From Deltaproteobacteria bacterium (lineage in GTDB: Bacteria; Myxococcota_A; Polyangia; Haliangiales; Haliangiaceae): a stretch of DNA of 63,307 nucleotides. The stretch's first letter is position 1; each line of letters opens with the position of its first letter. The translations under genes and the position numbers were made by a program. Shown in pieces: positions 43,681-53,458 of this stretch. The notes below the pieces were generated by a model. The model was not told the origin of the DNA. It saw only the letters and a program-made list of their open reading frames with translations, and searched no databases. The stretch covers positions 1 to 63,307 of the forward strand of contig JACCTC010000023.1 of assembly GCA_013812655.1 (NCBI GenBank). The letters are read 5' to 3'.

Positions 43681-45647
43681 GGTCGCAGCGTAGCGCGAAG
43701 CCTGTCGCCAAGCCCGGACTCGCGGAGCGCGCGGCGCGCGGCGCCCGCCGTCAGAACCTTCCTGGAGCCGCAGAGCACGACGCCGGTGCGCGCGCGCGTG
43801 ATGCCCGTGTAGAGCAGCTCGCGGGTGACGAGCGGAAGATCCTCGTGTGGCAGCAGCAACGCGACCGCGTCGAGCTCGCTGCCCTGGCTCTTGTGCACGG
43901 TGAGCGCCCACGACAGCTCGAGGCGATCGCGCAGCGCCTCGATCGCGAATGGCCGCAGCTCGCCGCCGCTGCGAAACAGCGCGCGGTAGTGATGCCGACC
44001 CAGCCCCTCGTCGGCACGCACGACGATGCCCTGATCGCCGTTGAACAGGCCGCGCTGGTAGTCGTTCGCGGTGATCATCACCGGTTCGCCAGGCACGAAG
44101 TCCGGGCGGCCCGTCACCGACAGCCGATCGAGCGCGAGCTCGTGGACGTGATCGTTGATCGCGATCGCGCCGGTCGCGAGCGCGCGAGTCACGGTCAGGA
44201 TGCGCGCGCGACCGAGCAGGTGCCACAGCTGCTCGAGCTCGGGGCGCTGCGCGTCGTCGACCCGGCCGTCGATGAATCTGAACACCCGCTCGCCGGCGCG
44301 CAGCGCCTTGGGGCCGTCGAAGTGGTGCCAGAGCGCGGTCGCGACGGCGAGCGTGATGTCCTGTGCGCGCGGCGCGGCGGCGGTGTCGACCCACTCGGCG
44401 CCCTGGAACTGCAGGGTGCCTGGCGTGCGGAGTGTCGCCAGCGCGTGGGACTTGTCGACGAGCAGGTTCGGTGTGCCCGCGTGGATCGCCTGCGCGGCGT
44501 TGTAGACCGCGAGCCCGTGCCGATCGCTCGTGTCCATGCGGAAGCTCTTCGCGAGCACCGCGACGCGCGAGGCGCCGGGACTCTCGAGTGTACCCGGCTC
44601 GTTGGCGGCGAGATCCGCGAGCAGCTGGCCCGCATCGATCGCGGGGAGCTGATGCGCGTCGCCGATCAGCACGAGCGGCGCGGACGCGGGCAGGGCGTCG
44701 AGCAACGCATCGACGAGCTCGAGGTCGATCATCGAGGCCTCGTCGATGATCACCGCGCCGACTGGCAAGGGACTCTGCGCGTGATGGGCGAACCGACCGC
44801 TCCGGTACCCGAGCAGCCGATGCAGCGTCTGCGCCGCCGGCGGATGGGCCGCGAGCTCGCGATCGGGATCCGCGGGATCCGCGATCGCCGCGAGCTGCTC
44901 GCGGATCACTTCGGTCAGCCGGTTCGCGGCCTTGCCGGTCTGCGCCGCGAGCGCGACCTGTCCGACCCCGAGACGCGCGAGGCCGCGCACGATCGCCGCG
45001 GCGACCACTGTCTTGCCAGTACCGGGGCCGCCAGTCACGACCGCGAGCTTGCCGGACAGCGCCATCGCGACTGCCATGCGTTGCTCGTCAGAGAGCGCCC
45101 GCAGCGCGGGCCGGCGCACGAGATCGTCGACGATCGCGGAGACATCCATCGTCGGTGCCGCGAGCCGCTCGGCGAGCCGGGTCGCGACCCGCTGCTCGAG
45201 CCAGCGCGAGCGCTCTGTGTAGAGTGCGTCGTGATCGACGACGAGCGGCAGCCGCGCATCGCGTGCACCGATCACGTGGGTGAACCGGCCGGTCCGCGTC
45301 AGCTCGGTGATCGTCCTCAGCACGCGTGGCACGTCGAGGTCGAGCTTCGCGACGCGGTTGATGTCGCCGACCAGCGTCTTCAGCGGCCCGCGCTTGGGAT
45401 CGAGCGGCAACCGCGTCGAGCCCTGGCGCTGCGCGATCATCAAGGCGAGCACGAGGATCGCGAGCGCCTGTGCGTCGGCCTCGCCGAGCCAGCGATCGGC
45501 CGCGACCAGCTCCTCGGCGAGGTACAGGCCCTCGTCGCCGAGATCGCAGCTGCGTGCGCCGGCGCCGATCTTGCGGAACACGTCGCTCGCCGGCGTCGCC
45601 ATGAACCGCGAGCGCAGCGTGCCGCGGGGCAGCAGTGGCGCGCTCAC
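43677..45647 (-). CDS. recD: Exodeoxyribonuclease V alpha subunit RecD
   Basis: The 656-residue protein starts with GTG ending at 45647, overlapping the recB stop (GTGA). It is the 5'-3' helicase motor of RecBCD: Walker A GGPGTGKT (about 200-207), DEAS in VIIDEASMID, the QLPAID segment, and the C-terminal motifs ANDYQRGLFNGDQG, TVHKSQGSE and LLYTGITRAR. It is slightly longer than Escherichia coli RecD (608). All helicase motifs look intact. The enzyme processes double-strand ends for RecA loading and degrades linear foreign DNA. Confidence 0.94.
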   Translation of the reverse strand: MSAPLLPRGTLRSRFMATPASDVFRKIGAGARSCDLGDEGLYLAEELVAADRWLGEADAQALAILVLALMIAQRQGSTRLPLDPKRGPLKTLVGDINRVAKLDLDVPRVLRTITELTRTGRFTHVIGARDARLPLVVDHDALYTERSRWLEQRVATRLAERLAAPTMDVSAIVDDLVRRPALRALSDEQRMAVAMALSGKLAVVTGGPGTGKTVVAAAIVRGLARLGVGQVALAAQTGKAANRLTEVIREQLAAIADPADPDRELAAHPPAAQTLHRLLGYRSGRFAHHAQSPLPVGAVIIDEASMIDLELVDALLDALPASAPLVLIGDAHQLPAIDAGQLLADLAANEPGTLESPGASRVAVLAKSFRMDTSDRHGLAVYNAAQAIHAGTPNLLVDKSHALATLRTPGTLQFQGAEWVDTAAAPRAQDITLAVATALWHHFDGPKALRAGERVFRFIDGRVDDAQRPELEQLWHLLGRARILTVTRALATGAIAINDHVHELALDRLSVTGRPDFVPGEPVMITANDYQRGLFNGDQGIVVRADEGLGRHHYRALFRSGGELRPFAIEALRDRLELSWALTVHKSQGSELDAVALLLPHEDLPLVTRELLYTGITRARTGVVLCGSRKVLTAGAARRALRESGLGDRLRATLRP

Positions 45648-48600
45648 GACGCGACCTCGCCGGTGGGCCGCGCTGCGATCGTCGCGAGCCAGGCGCGCCA
45701 GGTCTCGAGGGTCCCGGGCTCGATGCGCAGCGGCGCGACCAGATCGTGGCGCACGAACGCGAACAGCAGGCCCGCGAGCCGCCGGTTGCCGCGGAACCGA
45801 TCGGCGGCGAGCGCGTAGAGCCGCGCCTGCACGGCGTAGTGCGAGGCGACGCGCTCGTGCGCCGCCTTCACGCGGTCGTCGCCGGCGAGCACGTCGCTCT
45901 TGTAATCGAGGACCCACAGCTCGTCGTCGATCACGACGAGCGCGTCGATGAAGCCGCGCACGAGGCCGCGCCCCGAGGCGAGCGGATAGCTGAACTCGAC
46001 CTCGCGAGCGAAGCGGGGCGCGTCGGCGAGCGCGGGCAGCGTCGAGCCGTCGGTGAGCGCGAGGGGCCGGGTCAGGGTCGCGTGGAGGATCCGGGCGGCG
46101 TGCGGCAGGTAGCGAGCGTCGATGCCGCGGGCGCGTGCGGCGTCGGCAAGCTGCAGCGCGACCTCGGGATCGGCAGACCACGCCACGGCATCGGGCGCCG
46201 CTCGCGCACGCGCGACGTCGGCGATCTCGAAGACATCGTGGAGGAGCAGACCGGACGCCGCTCCGGGCGGCAGGTCATCGGGTCCAACGAGGGGCGCCAC
46301 ATCGGCGGTCCCGGAGGCATCGTCGACGTCGAACTCCGCGGGATCGATCGCGAGCGCGTCGCCGGGCTTCGCCGCGGTCATCGGCACCGCGAGATCGTGC
46401 GCCAGGCGCGTGTACGACAGCATGACGAGCCCACCGCGCTCGGCCGGCAACGCGACCAGCTCGGCGGGGGCCGGCGGCGCCGGCGCGACGAACCCGGCGA
46501 GGGCATCGGGCGGCGCGTCGGGCAGCTCGGGCAGATCGACCGGGACGTCGACGAGCTCGAACAGCACGCGGGTGCCGCGGTGCGCACGCTCCGCGAGCGG
46601 CGCGAGGCAGCGCTGGATCGGCCCGTACGTCGCGTCCTTCTTCAAGTTTGCATAGAGCGGCAGGTAGAGCCGGACCTGCGCGCGGGTCAGCGCGACGTAC
46701 GCGAGCCGCTGGTTCTCGGCCTCGGTCACCGCCTCGAGCGCCGCACCGGTGGTCTCGTCGTGGGCGCCGACGATGATCAGCCGGCCGGTCGCGTCGCGCA
46801 GCGTGTGCACGTTGCCCTTTGGCCCGCCCGACATCCCGCCATAGAGGAACACGTACGGAGCCTCGAGCCCCTTCGCCTTGTGGACCGTCAAGATCCTTAC
46901 CGCGCCGGAGTCCCCGGGATCTGTAGATGCCCGCTGGACGTCGCGCTCGTCGGGATGGCTCGTCTCGTCGGTCATCCAGCCGCGCAGCCGACCGACGAGC
47001 TCGTGCAGGTCGCTACGCGCGCGGCCGAGCTCGGCGAGCAGCAGCTCGATCAGGTGCCAGGTGTTCGTGACCGCACGCTCGCCCGTGCCGAGCACGAGCG
47101 CACGCTCGGCGTAGCGGCTGTCCTCGACGACGCGGCGGAACAGCGTCTCGTACGCGCGCCGCGACGCGAGCAGCGCCCAGTCGAAGATCCGCGCGATCAG
47201 CGGATGGTGGTCGGGCGCGTCGACGACGTGCACGAGATCCGACCACGGCACGTCGAAGAACCGGGTGCGCAGCGCGCGCATGCGGGCCGAGCGGTCCCGC
47301 GGCGCGGCGATCGCGGCGAGCACGCACGCGAGCTCGGCGGCCTCGCGGGTCGCGAACAGCTTCTCGGGCTCGACCAGCGCACACGGCAGGCCGCGCGCAC
47401 GCAGCGCCGCCGCGATGTCCGTGCTCTCGCGGTTCGTGCGGGTCAGCACCATGACGTGGCCGAGCTGGAACGGCCGCGTGACCCCACGTGAAGTCCACGC
47501 CGGTGGTGCGGCACGGAGCGCCTCGATCGCGTCGCCGATGCCGCGCGCGAGCGCCTGCCGGTTGCCATCGGCAGAGGTCTTGCCGTCGCCACGTAGCGCG
47601 AGCACGGCGACCGGCGGCCGTACGTCGTCGCACACGACATCGCCGCTCGCGCGGACCGGCTCGTCGTACGTGATGTCGCCGGCGAGGAGCGGCATCAACA
47701 GGTTGCCGACGAGGATCTCGTTGACCGCCGCGACGAGTGGCTCGGTCGAGCGCCGGTTGATATCGAGCGGCACGCGCGTCGCGCCGGCGCGCAGCATCTC
47801 GTCGCGCGCATCGAGGTAGGTCTTCACGTCCGCGCCGCGGAAGCCGTAGATCGCCTGCTTCGGATCGCCGACGATCGTCAGCCCGCGCGTGTCCGCGTGC
47901 ATCCAGACCTTGCGGAAGATGCTCCACTGCACCGGATCGGTGTCCTGGAACTCGTCGATCATCGCCCACGGCGTGCGCGCGCGCAGCCGGCTCGCGAGCT
48001 CCTCGCCGCGTGGCCCGTTCAGCGCGCGCCACACGAGCTGCAGCATGTCGTCGTAGTCGAACTGACCGTGCTCCTGCTTGTCGGCCTGGATGCGCGCCAT
48101 GATCGGCGGCAGCATCGCCGCGGCCACCGCCTCGTCGAGCGAGACCGCGTTGACGACCCCGCGCACGGCCGCGACGATGTCGGGCGGTAGCTTCGCCGCA
48201 CGCGCCGCGATCTTCTCGGCGGTATCGCGACAGCCATCGAGCATCACGAGCAGCTGCGCGGGCGGGGCATCGCCCGAACACCGCTCGAGGGCATCGGCGA
48301 CCGCGGCGAGCCGATCGGTCAGCCAGCGACGCTCGCTCGTCAGCGCCGCCGCGACGATGTTGCGGCGCGCCTCGGTGCCGAACGCGGTGCGGAAGGCATC
48401 GGCGGTCGCACGGACATCGTCGGGGATGAGGCTGCGACGAACCCGCGCATCGATGCCGGCACGCGCACAGACCAGCAGCATGTCGCGCAGCCGATCGACG
48501 CTGCGGTCGGTGGCGAGGAACGCCGACAGGAGCTCGCGGTCGGGTGACACCCGCGCGAACTGCTCCCGCAGCAGCGCACCGAACGCCACATCGAACGCGA

Positions 48601-49045
48601 CCTCGTCGGCGACCTGGGTCTGTTCGAACAGCCGGTGCGACGCGAAGGCGTCCTCGACGAGCACGCGGTGACAGAAACCGTGAATCGTGAAGATCGGGGC
48701 GTGATCGAACGCGGTGACCGCGGCACGCAAGCGGCGGCGCGCCGCGGCATCGAGCTGCCAGTGCGGGTCGTCGGGCTCGGCTGTCGACGCTTCGACGCGC
48801 GACAACCGGTCGAGCACGTCGCGGATCCGCAGCCGCAGCTCCGCAACCGCCTTGTCGGTGAACGTGACGAGCAAGATCTGGCCGAGCTCGGCCTCGGCAC
48901 GCACGATCAGATCGACGACCCGGTGCTCGAGGAAGTACGTCTTGCCGGTGCCAGCCGAGGCCTCCACGACGACGAGCTCGTGATCGTGCGGAGGCAGCGC
49001 TGCCGGCCGCGCGACGCGTAGCGAGGTTGTCGGGGCCGTCGTCAC
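45644..49045 (-). CDS. recB: Exodeoxyribonuclease V beta subunit RecB
   Basis: The 1133-residue protein starts with GTG ending at 49045, overlapping the recC stop (GTGA) after a GGAGGT site. The UvrD-like 3'-5' helicase has Walker A ASAGTGKT (29-36), TFTDKAVAELR, MIDEFQDTDPVQ, GDPKQAIYGFRGAD, and TVHKAKGLEAPYVF. The C-terminal RecB nuclease domain keeps its metal-binding residues: His in GLLLHDVFE (about 938), Asp in GFIDAL (about 1030) and DYK in VLDYKSD (about 1044). So both helicase and nuclease should be active. Length is close to Escherichia coli RecB (1180). Confidence 0.95.
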   Translation of the reverse strand: MTTAPTTSLRVARPAALPPHDHELVVVEASAGTGKTYFLEHRVVDLIVRAEAELGQILLVTFTDKAVAELRLRIRDVLDRLSRVEASTAEPDDPHWQLDAAARRRLRAAVTAFDHAPIFTIHGFCHRVLVEDAFASHRLFEQTQVADEVAFDVAFGALLREQFARVSPDRELLSAFLATDRSVDRLRDMLLVCARAGIDARVRRSLIPDDVRATADAFRTAFGTEARRNIVAAALTSERRWLTDRLAAVADALERCSGDAPPAQLLVMLDGCRDTAEKIAARAAKLPPDIVAAVRGVVNAVSLDEAVAAAMLPPIMARIQADKQEHGQFDYDDMLQLVWRALNGPRGEELASRLRARTPWAMIDEFQDTDPVQWSIFRKVWMHADTRGLTIVGDPKQAIYGFRGADVKTYLDARDEMLRAGATRVPLDINRRSTEPLVAAVNEILVGNLLMPLLAGDITYDEPVRASGDVVCDDVRPPVAVLALRGDGKTSADGNRQALARGIGDAIEALRAAPPAWTSRGVTRPFQLGHVMVLTRTNRESTDIAAALRARGLPCALVEPEKLFATREAAELACVLAAIAAPRDRSARMRALRTRFFDVPWSDLVHVVDAPDHHPLIARIFDWALLASRRAYETLFRRVVEDSRYAERALVLGTGERAVTNTWHLIELLLAELGRARSDLHELVGRLRGWMTDETSHPDERDVQRASTDPGDSGAVRILTVHKAKGLEAPYVFLYGGMSGGPKGNVHTLRDATGRLIIVGAHDETTGAALEAVTEAENQRLAYVALTRAQVRLYLPLYANLKKDATYGPIQRCLAPLAERAHRGTRVLFELVDVPVDLPELPDAPPDALAGFVAPAPPAPAELVALPAERGGLVMLSYTRLAHDLAVPMTAAKPGDALAIDPAEFDVDDASGTADVAPLVGPDDLPPGAASGLLLHDVFEIADVARARAAPDAVAWSADPEVALQLADAARARGIDARYLPHAARILHATLTRPLALTDGSTLPALADAPRFAREVEFSYPLASGRGLVRGFIDALVVIDDELWVLDYKSDVLAGDDRVKAAHERVASHYAVQARLYALAADRFRGNRRLAGLLFAFVRHDLVAPLRIEPGTLETWRAWLATIAARPTGEVAS

Positions 49046-52000
49046 TTGTGACCTCCGCGGCTCCGCTCGAACTTGTGATCGCCGCGCATCCGCTCGACGA
49101 GCGGGCCGAGCCGGCGCGCCGCGATGGCGTGAGCGTCGTCGGGTGGGGCGAGCCCGTCGCGACGCTCGATCGGGCCGTAGCCGAGGCCGCCAGTCGGATC
49201 GCCGTGGCGCGAGCTGCCCGGCGCCGCACCAGCGAGCGCCTTGACGAGGCCATCGAACGGCAGCAGATAGCCGTGCGGATGATCGAGCAGCTCGCCGATC
49301 AGACCGGCGAGGTAGCCGCGCGCGTCGTCCACCGTCCACGGCGCGTGTTCGACCGTCAGCACCTTGCCCTCGGGATCGAGCAGCTTGTGAACGTGACCGG
49401 CCGGCGCGAGTCCCGCGGCTGCGAGCACGACGTGATCGATCGCGCCGCGCAGGTGGTATGGCGACTTCGCGTCGAGCTTGCCGAGCGACGTGATCACCGA
49501 GGTCCGGCGCTCGCCGTCTGCGATCAGGAGCTCGGTCTGGCCGACGAGCCGTACGATCCGCGGCGCGCCGCCGGACGTTGCTGCGGGCAGCTCGATCGAC
49601 AGCGCCGGCAAGAGCTCGGTGCTCGCTGCCTGCGCGCGGCCGAAGCCATAGCGCGTGGCACCGCCGACTGGCACGGGCCCGAGCGAGGCGCGCCAGGTCT
49701 CGAGCAGCTGGAGGTCGAGCTCGCGTGACGCCTCGGCGAACACGCCGACCGGGAACTGGCCGCGCAGCTGGAGGTCCGCGACGACCGCGTCGTAGAGCCC
49801 GGCGAGCGGACGCGCGGGCTCGCGAAGCTGCGCGGCGAGCACGTCGCGAAGGACGCCGGCGCGGATCGGCCTGGCGAGGTGAAACGGCTCGTCGCTGTGC
49901 TCGATCACGGCGTCGTCGGGCAGCTCGTCGAGCCCGAGCACCGCCTGCGCCCATGCCTGGATCGGATGCTCGAGGAACTTGCGGACGTTCGCGATCGACA
50001 GGGTCCGGCTCGCCGCGGCATCGCTCGGCTTGCCGAGCGGAGCTTCCGCGATCGCGAGCGCCACACGCAGCGCGTGCTGCGACGGGTCCGCGAGCAGCGC
50101 GAGCCCACCATCCTCGTCGGGGATCGGGTGGCCGGCGGCACGCAGGTGCGCACGCAGTGCGTCGCGGACCGCACAGCCCCAGCGCTCGCGCGCGACGGCG
50201 GGGAGCACGGCCGCGTCGGTGCCGTCGCCTGGTCCGTCGCCTGGGCTGCCGAACCGATGCAGCGGGTGACGCACCGTGATCGCGGCGAGCGCCTCGCGGC
50301 TCGACGCAGCGCCGAGGTACGGCGCGAGCGCGTCGGCGAGCTCGAGCACGACAGACGACGGCCCGAGCGGCTGGCCGCTCTTCGCCTCGACCGCGACGTA
50401 CGACAGGAACAGCGCATCGCGCGCGCACAGCAGCACGTCGAGGAACGCGGCGCGATCGCGATCGCGCGGCGACACATCGCCCGGTCGCGACACTCGCCGC
50501 AGATCGAGCGGGCTCGGCTGGTCAGCCGCGGGAAACCCGCCCTCGTCGAGGCCGGCGACGAACACCGTGCGGAACGGGATGCCGCGCATCGCGACGAGCG
50601 GCGCGACCATCACGCCACTCGCGAGCGGTTCGCCGCGGTCCGCGCGCGCCGAGCCGAGCCGGCGGGATGCGTGCTCGCGTGCCTCGCGAAACCCCACGCG
50701 CCGGCCGTCGACATCGAGCTCGGCGATCCCGGCGAGCATCGAGCGTGCGCGCTCGAGATCGCGCTTGGCCTCCTCGTCACGCGGCGCGAGGTACGCGTCG
50801 ACGAGACCGGCGAAGATCGTGGCCCACTCGGCGAGCGGCGCCGCGTGATCGGCAAGCCAGCTCGCATCGGCGCACAGCGAGCGCACGAGCAGCGCGTACG
50901 TCGCCGCGCTCGCCTGTTGATCGGGGCGCAGCTCCTCGGGCGCACACGGCGAGGTGCCGATCAGAGCCGGGCCACGCGCCGCGCGCTCGCCGACCATGAA
51001 CGCGCCGAGCGCGAGCCGGCGGACGCCCTGGTCCCAGTGGAACTGACCGGGGTGCGCCTCGAGGTACGTGCCGCGATGCGCGCTGGCGTCGGCGCCATGG
51101 ACGATCCCGAGCCGCTCGGTCCACCGCACCCAGTCCGCGGCGTCGACGTGCGGATGACCGGCGAGCACCGCGGGATGCGTCATCACGCGCAGGAGCTCGC
51201 GTCGCGTCATCTCGCCGGTCGGCAGCTCGAGCAGCGCGAGCACGGCCTCGCCGATCCGCCCGCGATCGTCGATCGACGCGTCGATCAGGTGACACGGCAC
51301 GCCGACCGCCTCGAACGCCGACGGGGCCTGCGCGAGGTAGTGCTCGGCATCGCCGGCGATCCACACGCCGATCTCGTGCGCCGACAGCGTCGGATCGGCG
51401 TCGAGCCGGCGCCGTACCTCGCTCGCGATCACCTCGATCTCACGGCGCGCGTTCGGGCACGCGAGCACGGTGACGCCGGCCACCGGCGCAAGCTCGCCCC
51501 CCGAGGCGACCGGCTGCCGCCGCTGGACATCGTCGAGCAGCCGCTCGCGTGCGGTCGTACCGCCGGAGCTCGTGAACGGTCCATCGAGATCGCCACTGGT
51601 GCGCTCGACGAGCGCCGCCAGCGTGTCGCGGACGGGCCGCCCCCACAGCACGAGCGGCAACGGATCGGCGACCGCCTCGATCTCGTCGCGCCCGCCCCGG
51701 CCGGCGACACGCCCGCCGCGACCGGCAACATCGTCCCACAGCTCCTCGCACGGATCGAGGACGTAGATCGTGACGTCGGTGGTCGCCGCGAGATCGGTGA
51801 GCGCCTCGAGCTGGCCGCGCGCGAGGAACGACATCCCGAACACCGCGACGGGTGCGGCGAGCTTCGGTGGCGGCAGCTGCGCGCGCCGGCGCAACCACGG
51901 CAGCATCGGTAACGGCGCCCAGCGTGATGCGTCGCCGCCGAGCCGTGCGATCGCCGCGCCGATCAACGCGGCCTGCCAGCGCGCGGTGTCGTCATCCGCG

Positions 52001-52479
52001 AGCTCGCCGGGCACGTGGCCGCTGATCAGCGCGGGCATCCAATCGGGACGGGTCAGCGCGTAGCTCCACGTCAGGTCCGCGAGGTGCTCGGCGAGCTGGA
52101 CACGGCGCGGACCGGCGCGATCACCCTGCGCGGGTGCGGCGGCGAGATACGCCGCGACGGCAGGCAACCGCCGCACGATCACGTCATCGGCGAGCACCGA
52201 TGCGAGCGCCGCACCGAGCCGCCGGCGATCGAGCGGGGCGAGCCCGGCCGCGCGTGCCTCGGCGTCGCCCCACGTCGCCTCGACGAACGCGTCGAACGTC
52301 ACGAGGTCGAGGCCGACCGCGATGCCGCGCCGGAACGCGAGCTCGCGCGAAAGCCAGCGCGCGACGAGCTTGCTGCCGACGATCACCGTGACGGGGGCGA
52401 ACGGGTCCGCTGGAGGCAACGCCTCGTCGAGCGCCGAGAAGAGATTCTCGACGCGGTTGCTATGCACCGCGCGCAGCAT
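49042..52479 (-). CDS. recC: Exodeoxyribonuclease V gamma subunit RecC
   Basis: The 1145-residue protein starts at the ATG ending at 52479, 2 bp after the lipid-kinase stop; a TTG ending at 52485 would overlap that stop. RecC has inactivated helicase and nuclease folds and recognises Chi. Signatures are HSNRVENL at the N-terminus, ARGQLEAL, and MVAPLVAMRGIPFRTVFVAGLDEGGFP in the middle. The last residues, GDHKFERSRGGHK, derive from a short internal DNA repeat. Length matches Escherichia coli RecC (1122). Together with recB and recD it gives a complete enzyme; gene order recC-recB-recD without ptrA. Confidence 0.92.
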   Translation of the reverse strand: MLRAVHSNRVENLFSALDEALPPADPFAPVTVIVGSKLVARWLSRELAFRRGIAVGLDLVTFDAFVEATWGDAEARAAGLAPLDRRRLGAALASVLADDVIVRRLPAVAAYLAAAPAQGDRAGPRRVQLAEHLADLTWSYALTRPDWMPALISGHVPGELADDDTARWQAALIGAAIARLGGDASRWAPLPMLPWLRRRAQLPPPKLAAPVAVFGMSFLARGQLEALTDLAATTDVTIYVLDPCEELWDDVAGRGGRVAGRGGRDEIEAVADPLPLVLWGRPVRDTLAALVERTSGDLDGPFTSSGGTTARERLLDDVQRRQPVASGGELAPVAGVTVLACPNARREIEVIASEVRRRLDADPTLSAHEIGVWIAGDAEHYLAQAPSAFEAVGVPCHLIDASIDDRGRIGEAVLALLELPTGEMTRRELLRVMTHPAVLAGHPHVDAADWVRWTERLGIVHGADASAHRGTYLEAHPGQFHWDQGVRRLALGAFMVGERAARGPALIGTSPCAPEELRPDQQASAATYALLVRSLCADASWLADHAAPLAEWATIFAGLVDAYLAPRDEEAKRDLERARSMLAGIAELDVDGRRVGFREAREHASRRLGSARADRGEPLASGVMVAPLVAMRGIPFRTVFVAGLDEGGFPAADQPSPLDLRRVSRPGDVSPRDRDRAAFLDVLLCARDALFLSYVAVEAKSGQPLGPSSVVLELADALAPYLGAASSREALAAITVRHPLHRFGSPGDGPGDGTDAAVLPAVARERWGCAVRDALRAHLRAAGHPIPDEDGGLALLADPSQHALRVALAIAEAPLGKPSDAAASRTLSIANVRKFLEHPIQAWAQAVLGLDELPDDAVIEHSDEPFHLARPIRAGVLRDVLAAQLREPARPLAGLYDAVVADLQLRGQFPVGVFAEASRELDLQLLETWRASLGPVPVGGATRYGFGRAQAASTELLPALSIELPAATSGGAPRIVRLVGQTELLIADGERRTSVITSLGKLDAKSPYHLRGAIDHVVLAAAGLAPAGHVHKLLDPEGKVLTVEHAPWTVDDARGYLAGLIGELLDHPHGYLLPFDGLVKALAGAAPGSSRHGDPTGGLGYGPIERRDGLAPPDDAHAIAARRLGPLVERMRGDHKFERSRGGHK

Positions 52480-52481
52480 GG

Positions 52482-53426
52482 TCAATATGTCGACGGAACG
52501 ACCATCCAGAGCGCTCCGGGGATGATCTCGAACCGCGCGGGCAGCCGGCCCGGACTCTCGCCGTCGATATCGAGCTCGATCACCGCACGGGGATCCACGC
52601 CCTCGGCCTCGATGACCTTCGCGCGCCGCGTCGTCACCTTGTCCATCGTCAGGTGCGTGCCCTTGTAAAGCCGGCGCCCGCTCGTCAGCAGATCGCCGAA
52701 CCCGAGGTCACCGAGCGCGACCACGTCGAACACGCCGTCATCGACCTCGGCGTGTGGCGCGACCATCATCGCGCCACCGAAGTAGCGCCCGTTCGCGACC
52801 GCGACCGTGTTGATCGTCGCCTCGACGCGATCCTTGCCGTCGAACACGAGCTGCACGCGCTGGTTCTTGTACGAGAGCGTCGCGCGCGCCGTCGCCCACA
52901 GAAACGACAGCCGCCCGAGCTTCTTGCCGCTCTCGTTGACGAGCCGGTCGACGACGCCCGACACCCCGAACGACGCGATGTTCGCGAACATCCGCGTCAC
53001 CGTGCTGCCGCTCGTCGCGCGGAACTCGAGCTTGCCGATGTCGATCTTGCGGCGCTGGTTCGCTGCGATCACCGCCGCCGCCTCCGCGGTCTCGGTGGGC
53101 AGCCGGAACGTCCGCCGGAAGTCGCCGCCCGTGCCGAACGGGATCAGCCCGAAGCTGGCCTCGGGCGCGATCGGTGTGCCCGCGCCGTCGAAGAACCCGT
53201 TGACGACCTCGTTCACGGTGCCGTCGCCACCGATCGCGATCACGCGCTCCGCACCGGCCTGGAGCGCCTCGCGCGTCAACCGCGTGGCATCGCCGGGCGC
53301 CCTGGTGTGCACGTCATCGAACGGAAACGCACGCCCGATCGTATCCGCGAGCTCGGTCCATCGCTTGCCGAGACGCCCGCCTTGCGAGTTCGGATTTACG
53401 ACGACGACGGTACGCGGAGCCACCAT
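52482..53426 (-). CDS. Diacylglycerol kinase-like lipid kinase (YegS/DgkB family)
   Basis: The 314-residue protein has the DAGK catalytic motifs: VVVVNPNSQGGRLGKRW, the nucleotide loop GGDGTVNEVVNG and IPFGTGGDFRRTF. The C-terminal beta-sandwich carries ANGRYFGGAMMVAPHAEVDDG, and ELDIDGE near the end. The family phosphorylates diacylglycerol or related lipids using ATP, feeding phosphatidic acid back to phospholipid synthesis. The start ATG ending at 53426 lies 32 bp after the double-receiver gene; the stop is 2 bp before recC. Its link to RecBCD is unexplained. Confidence 0.92.
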   Translation of the reverse strand: MVAPRTVVVVNPNSQGGRLGKRWTELADTIGRAFPFDDVHTRAPGDATRLTREALQAGAERVIAIGGDGTVNEVVNGFFDGAGTPIAPEASFGLIPFGTGGDFRRTFRLPTETAEAAAVIAANQRRKIDIGKLEFRATSGSTVTRMFANIASFGVSGVVDRLVNESGKKLGRLSFLWATARATLSYKNQRVQLVFDGKDRVEATINTVAVANGRYFGGAMMVAPHAEVDDGVFDVVALGDLGFGDLLTSGRRLYKGTHLTMDKVTTRRAKVIEAEGVDPRAVIELDIDGESPGRLPARFEIIPGALWMVVPSTY

Positions 53427-53458
53427 GGCCGGCAGACTATACCGGCCGCCCCTGTCAT

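Noticed and set aside
45644-50428. A 1594-residue minus-strand frame as a giant RecB
   Set aside because: The part before 49045 is an out-of-frame Arg/Ala-rich translation of recC; the real recB starts at the GTG overlapping the recC stop.
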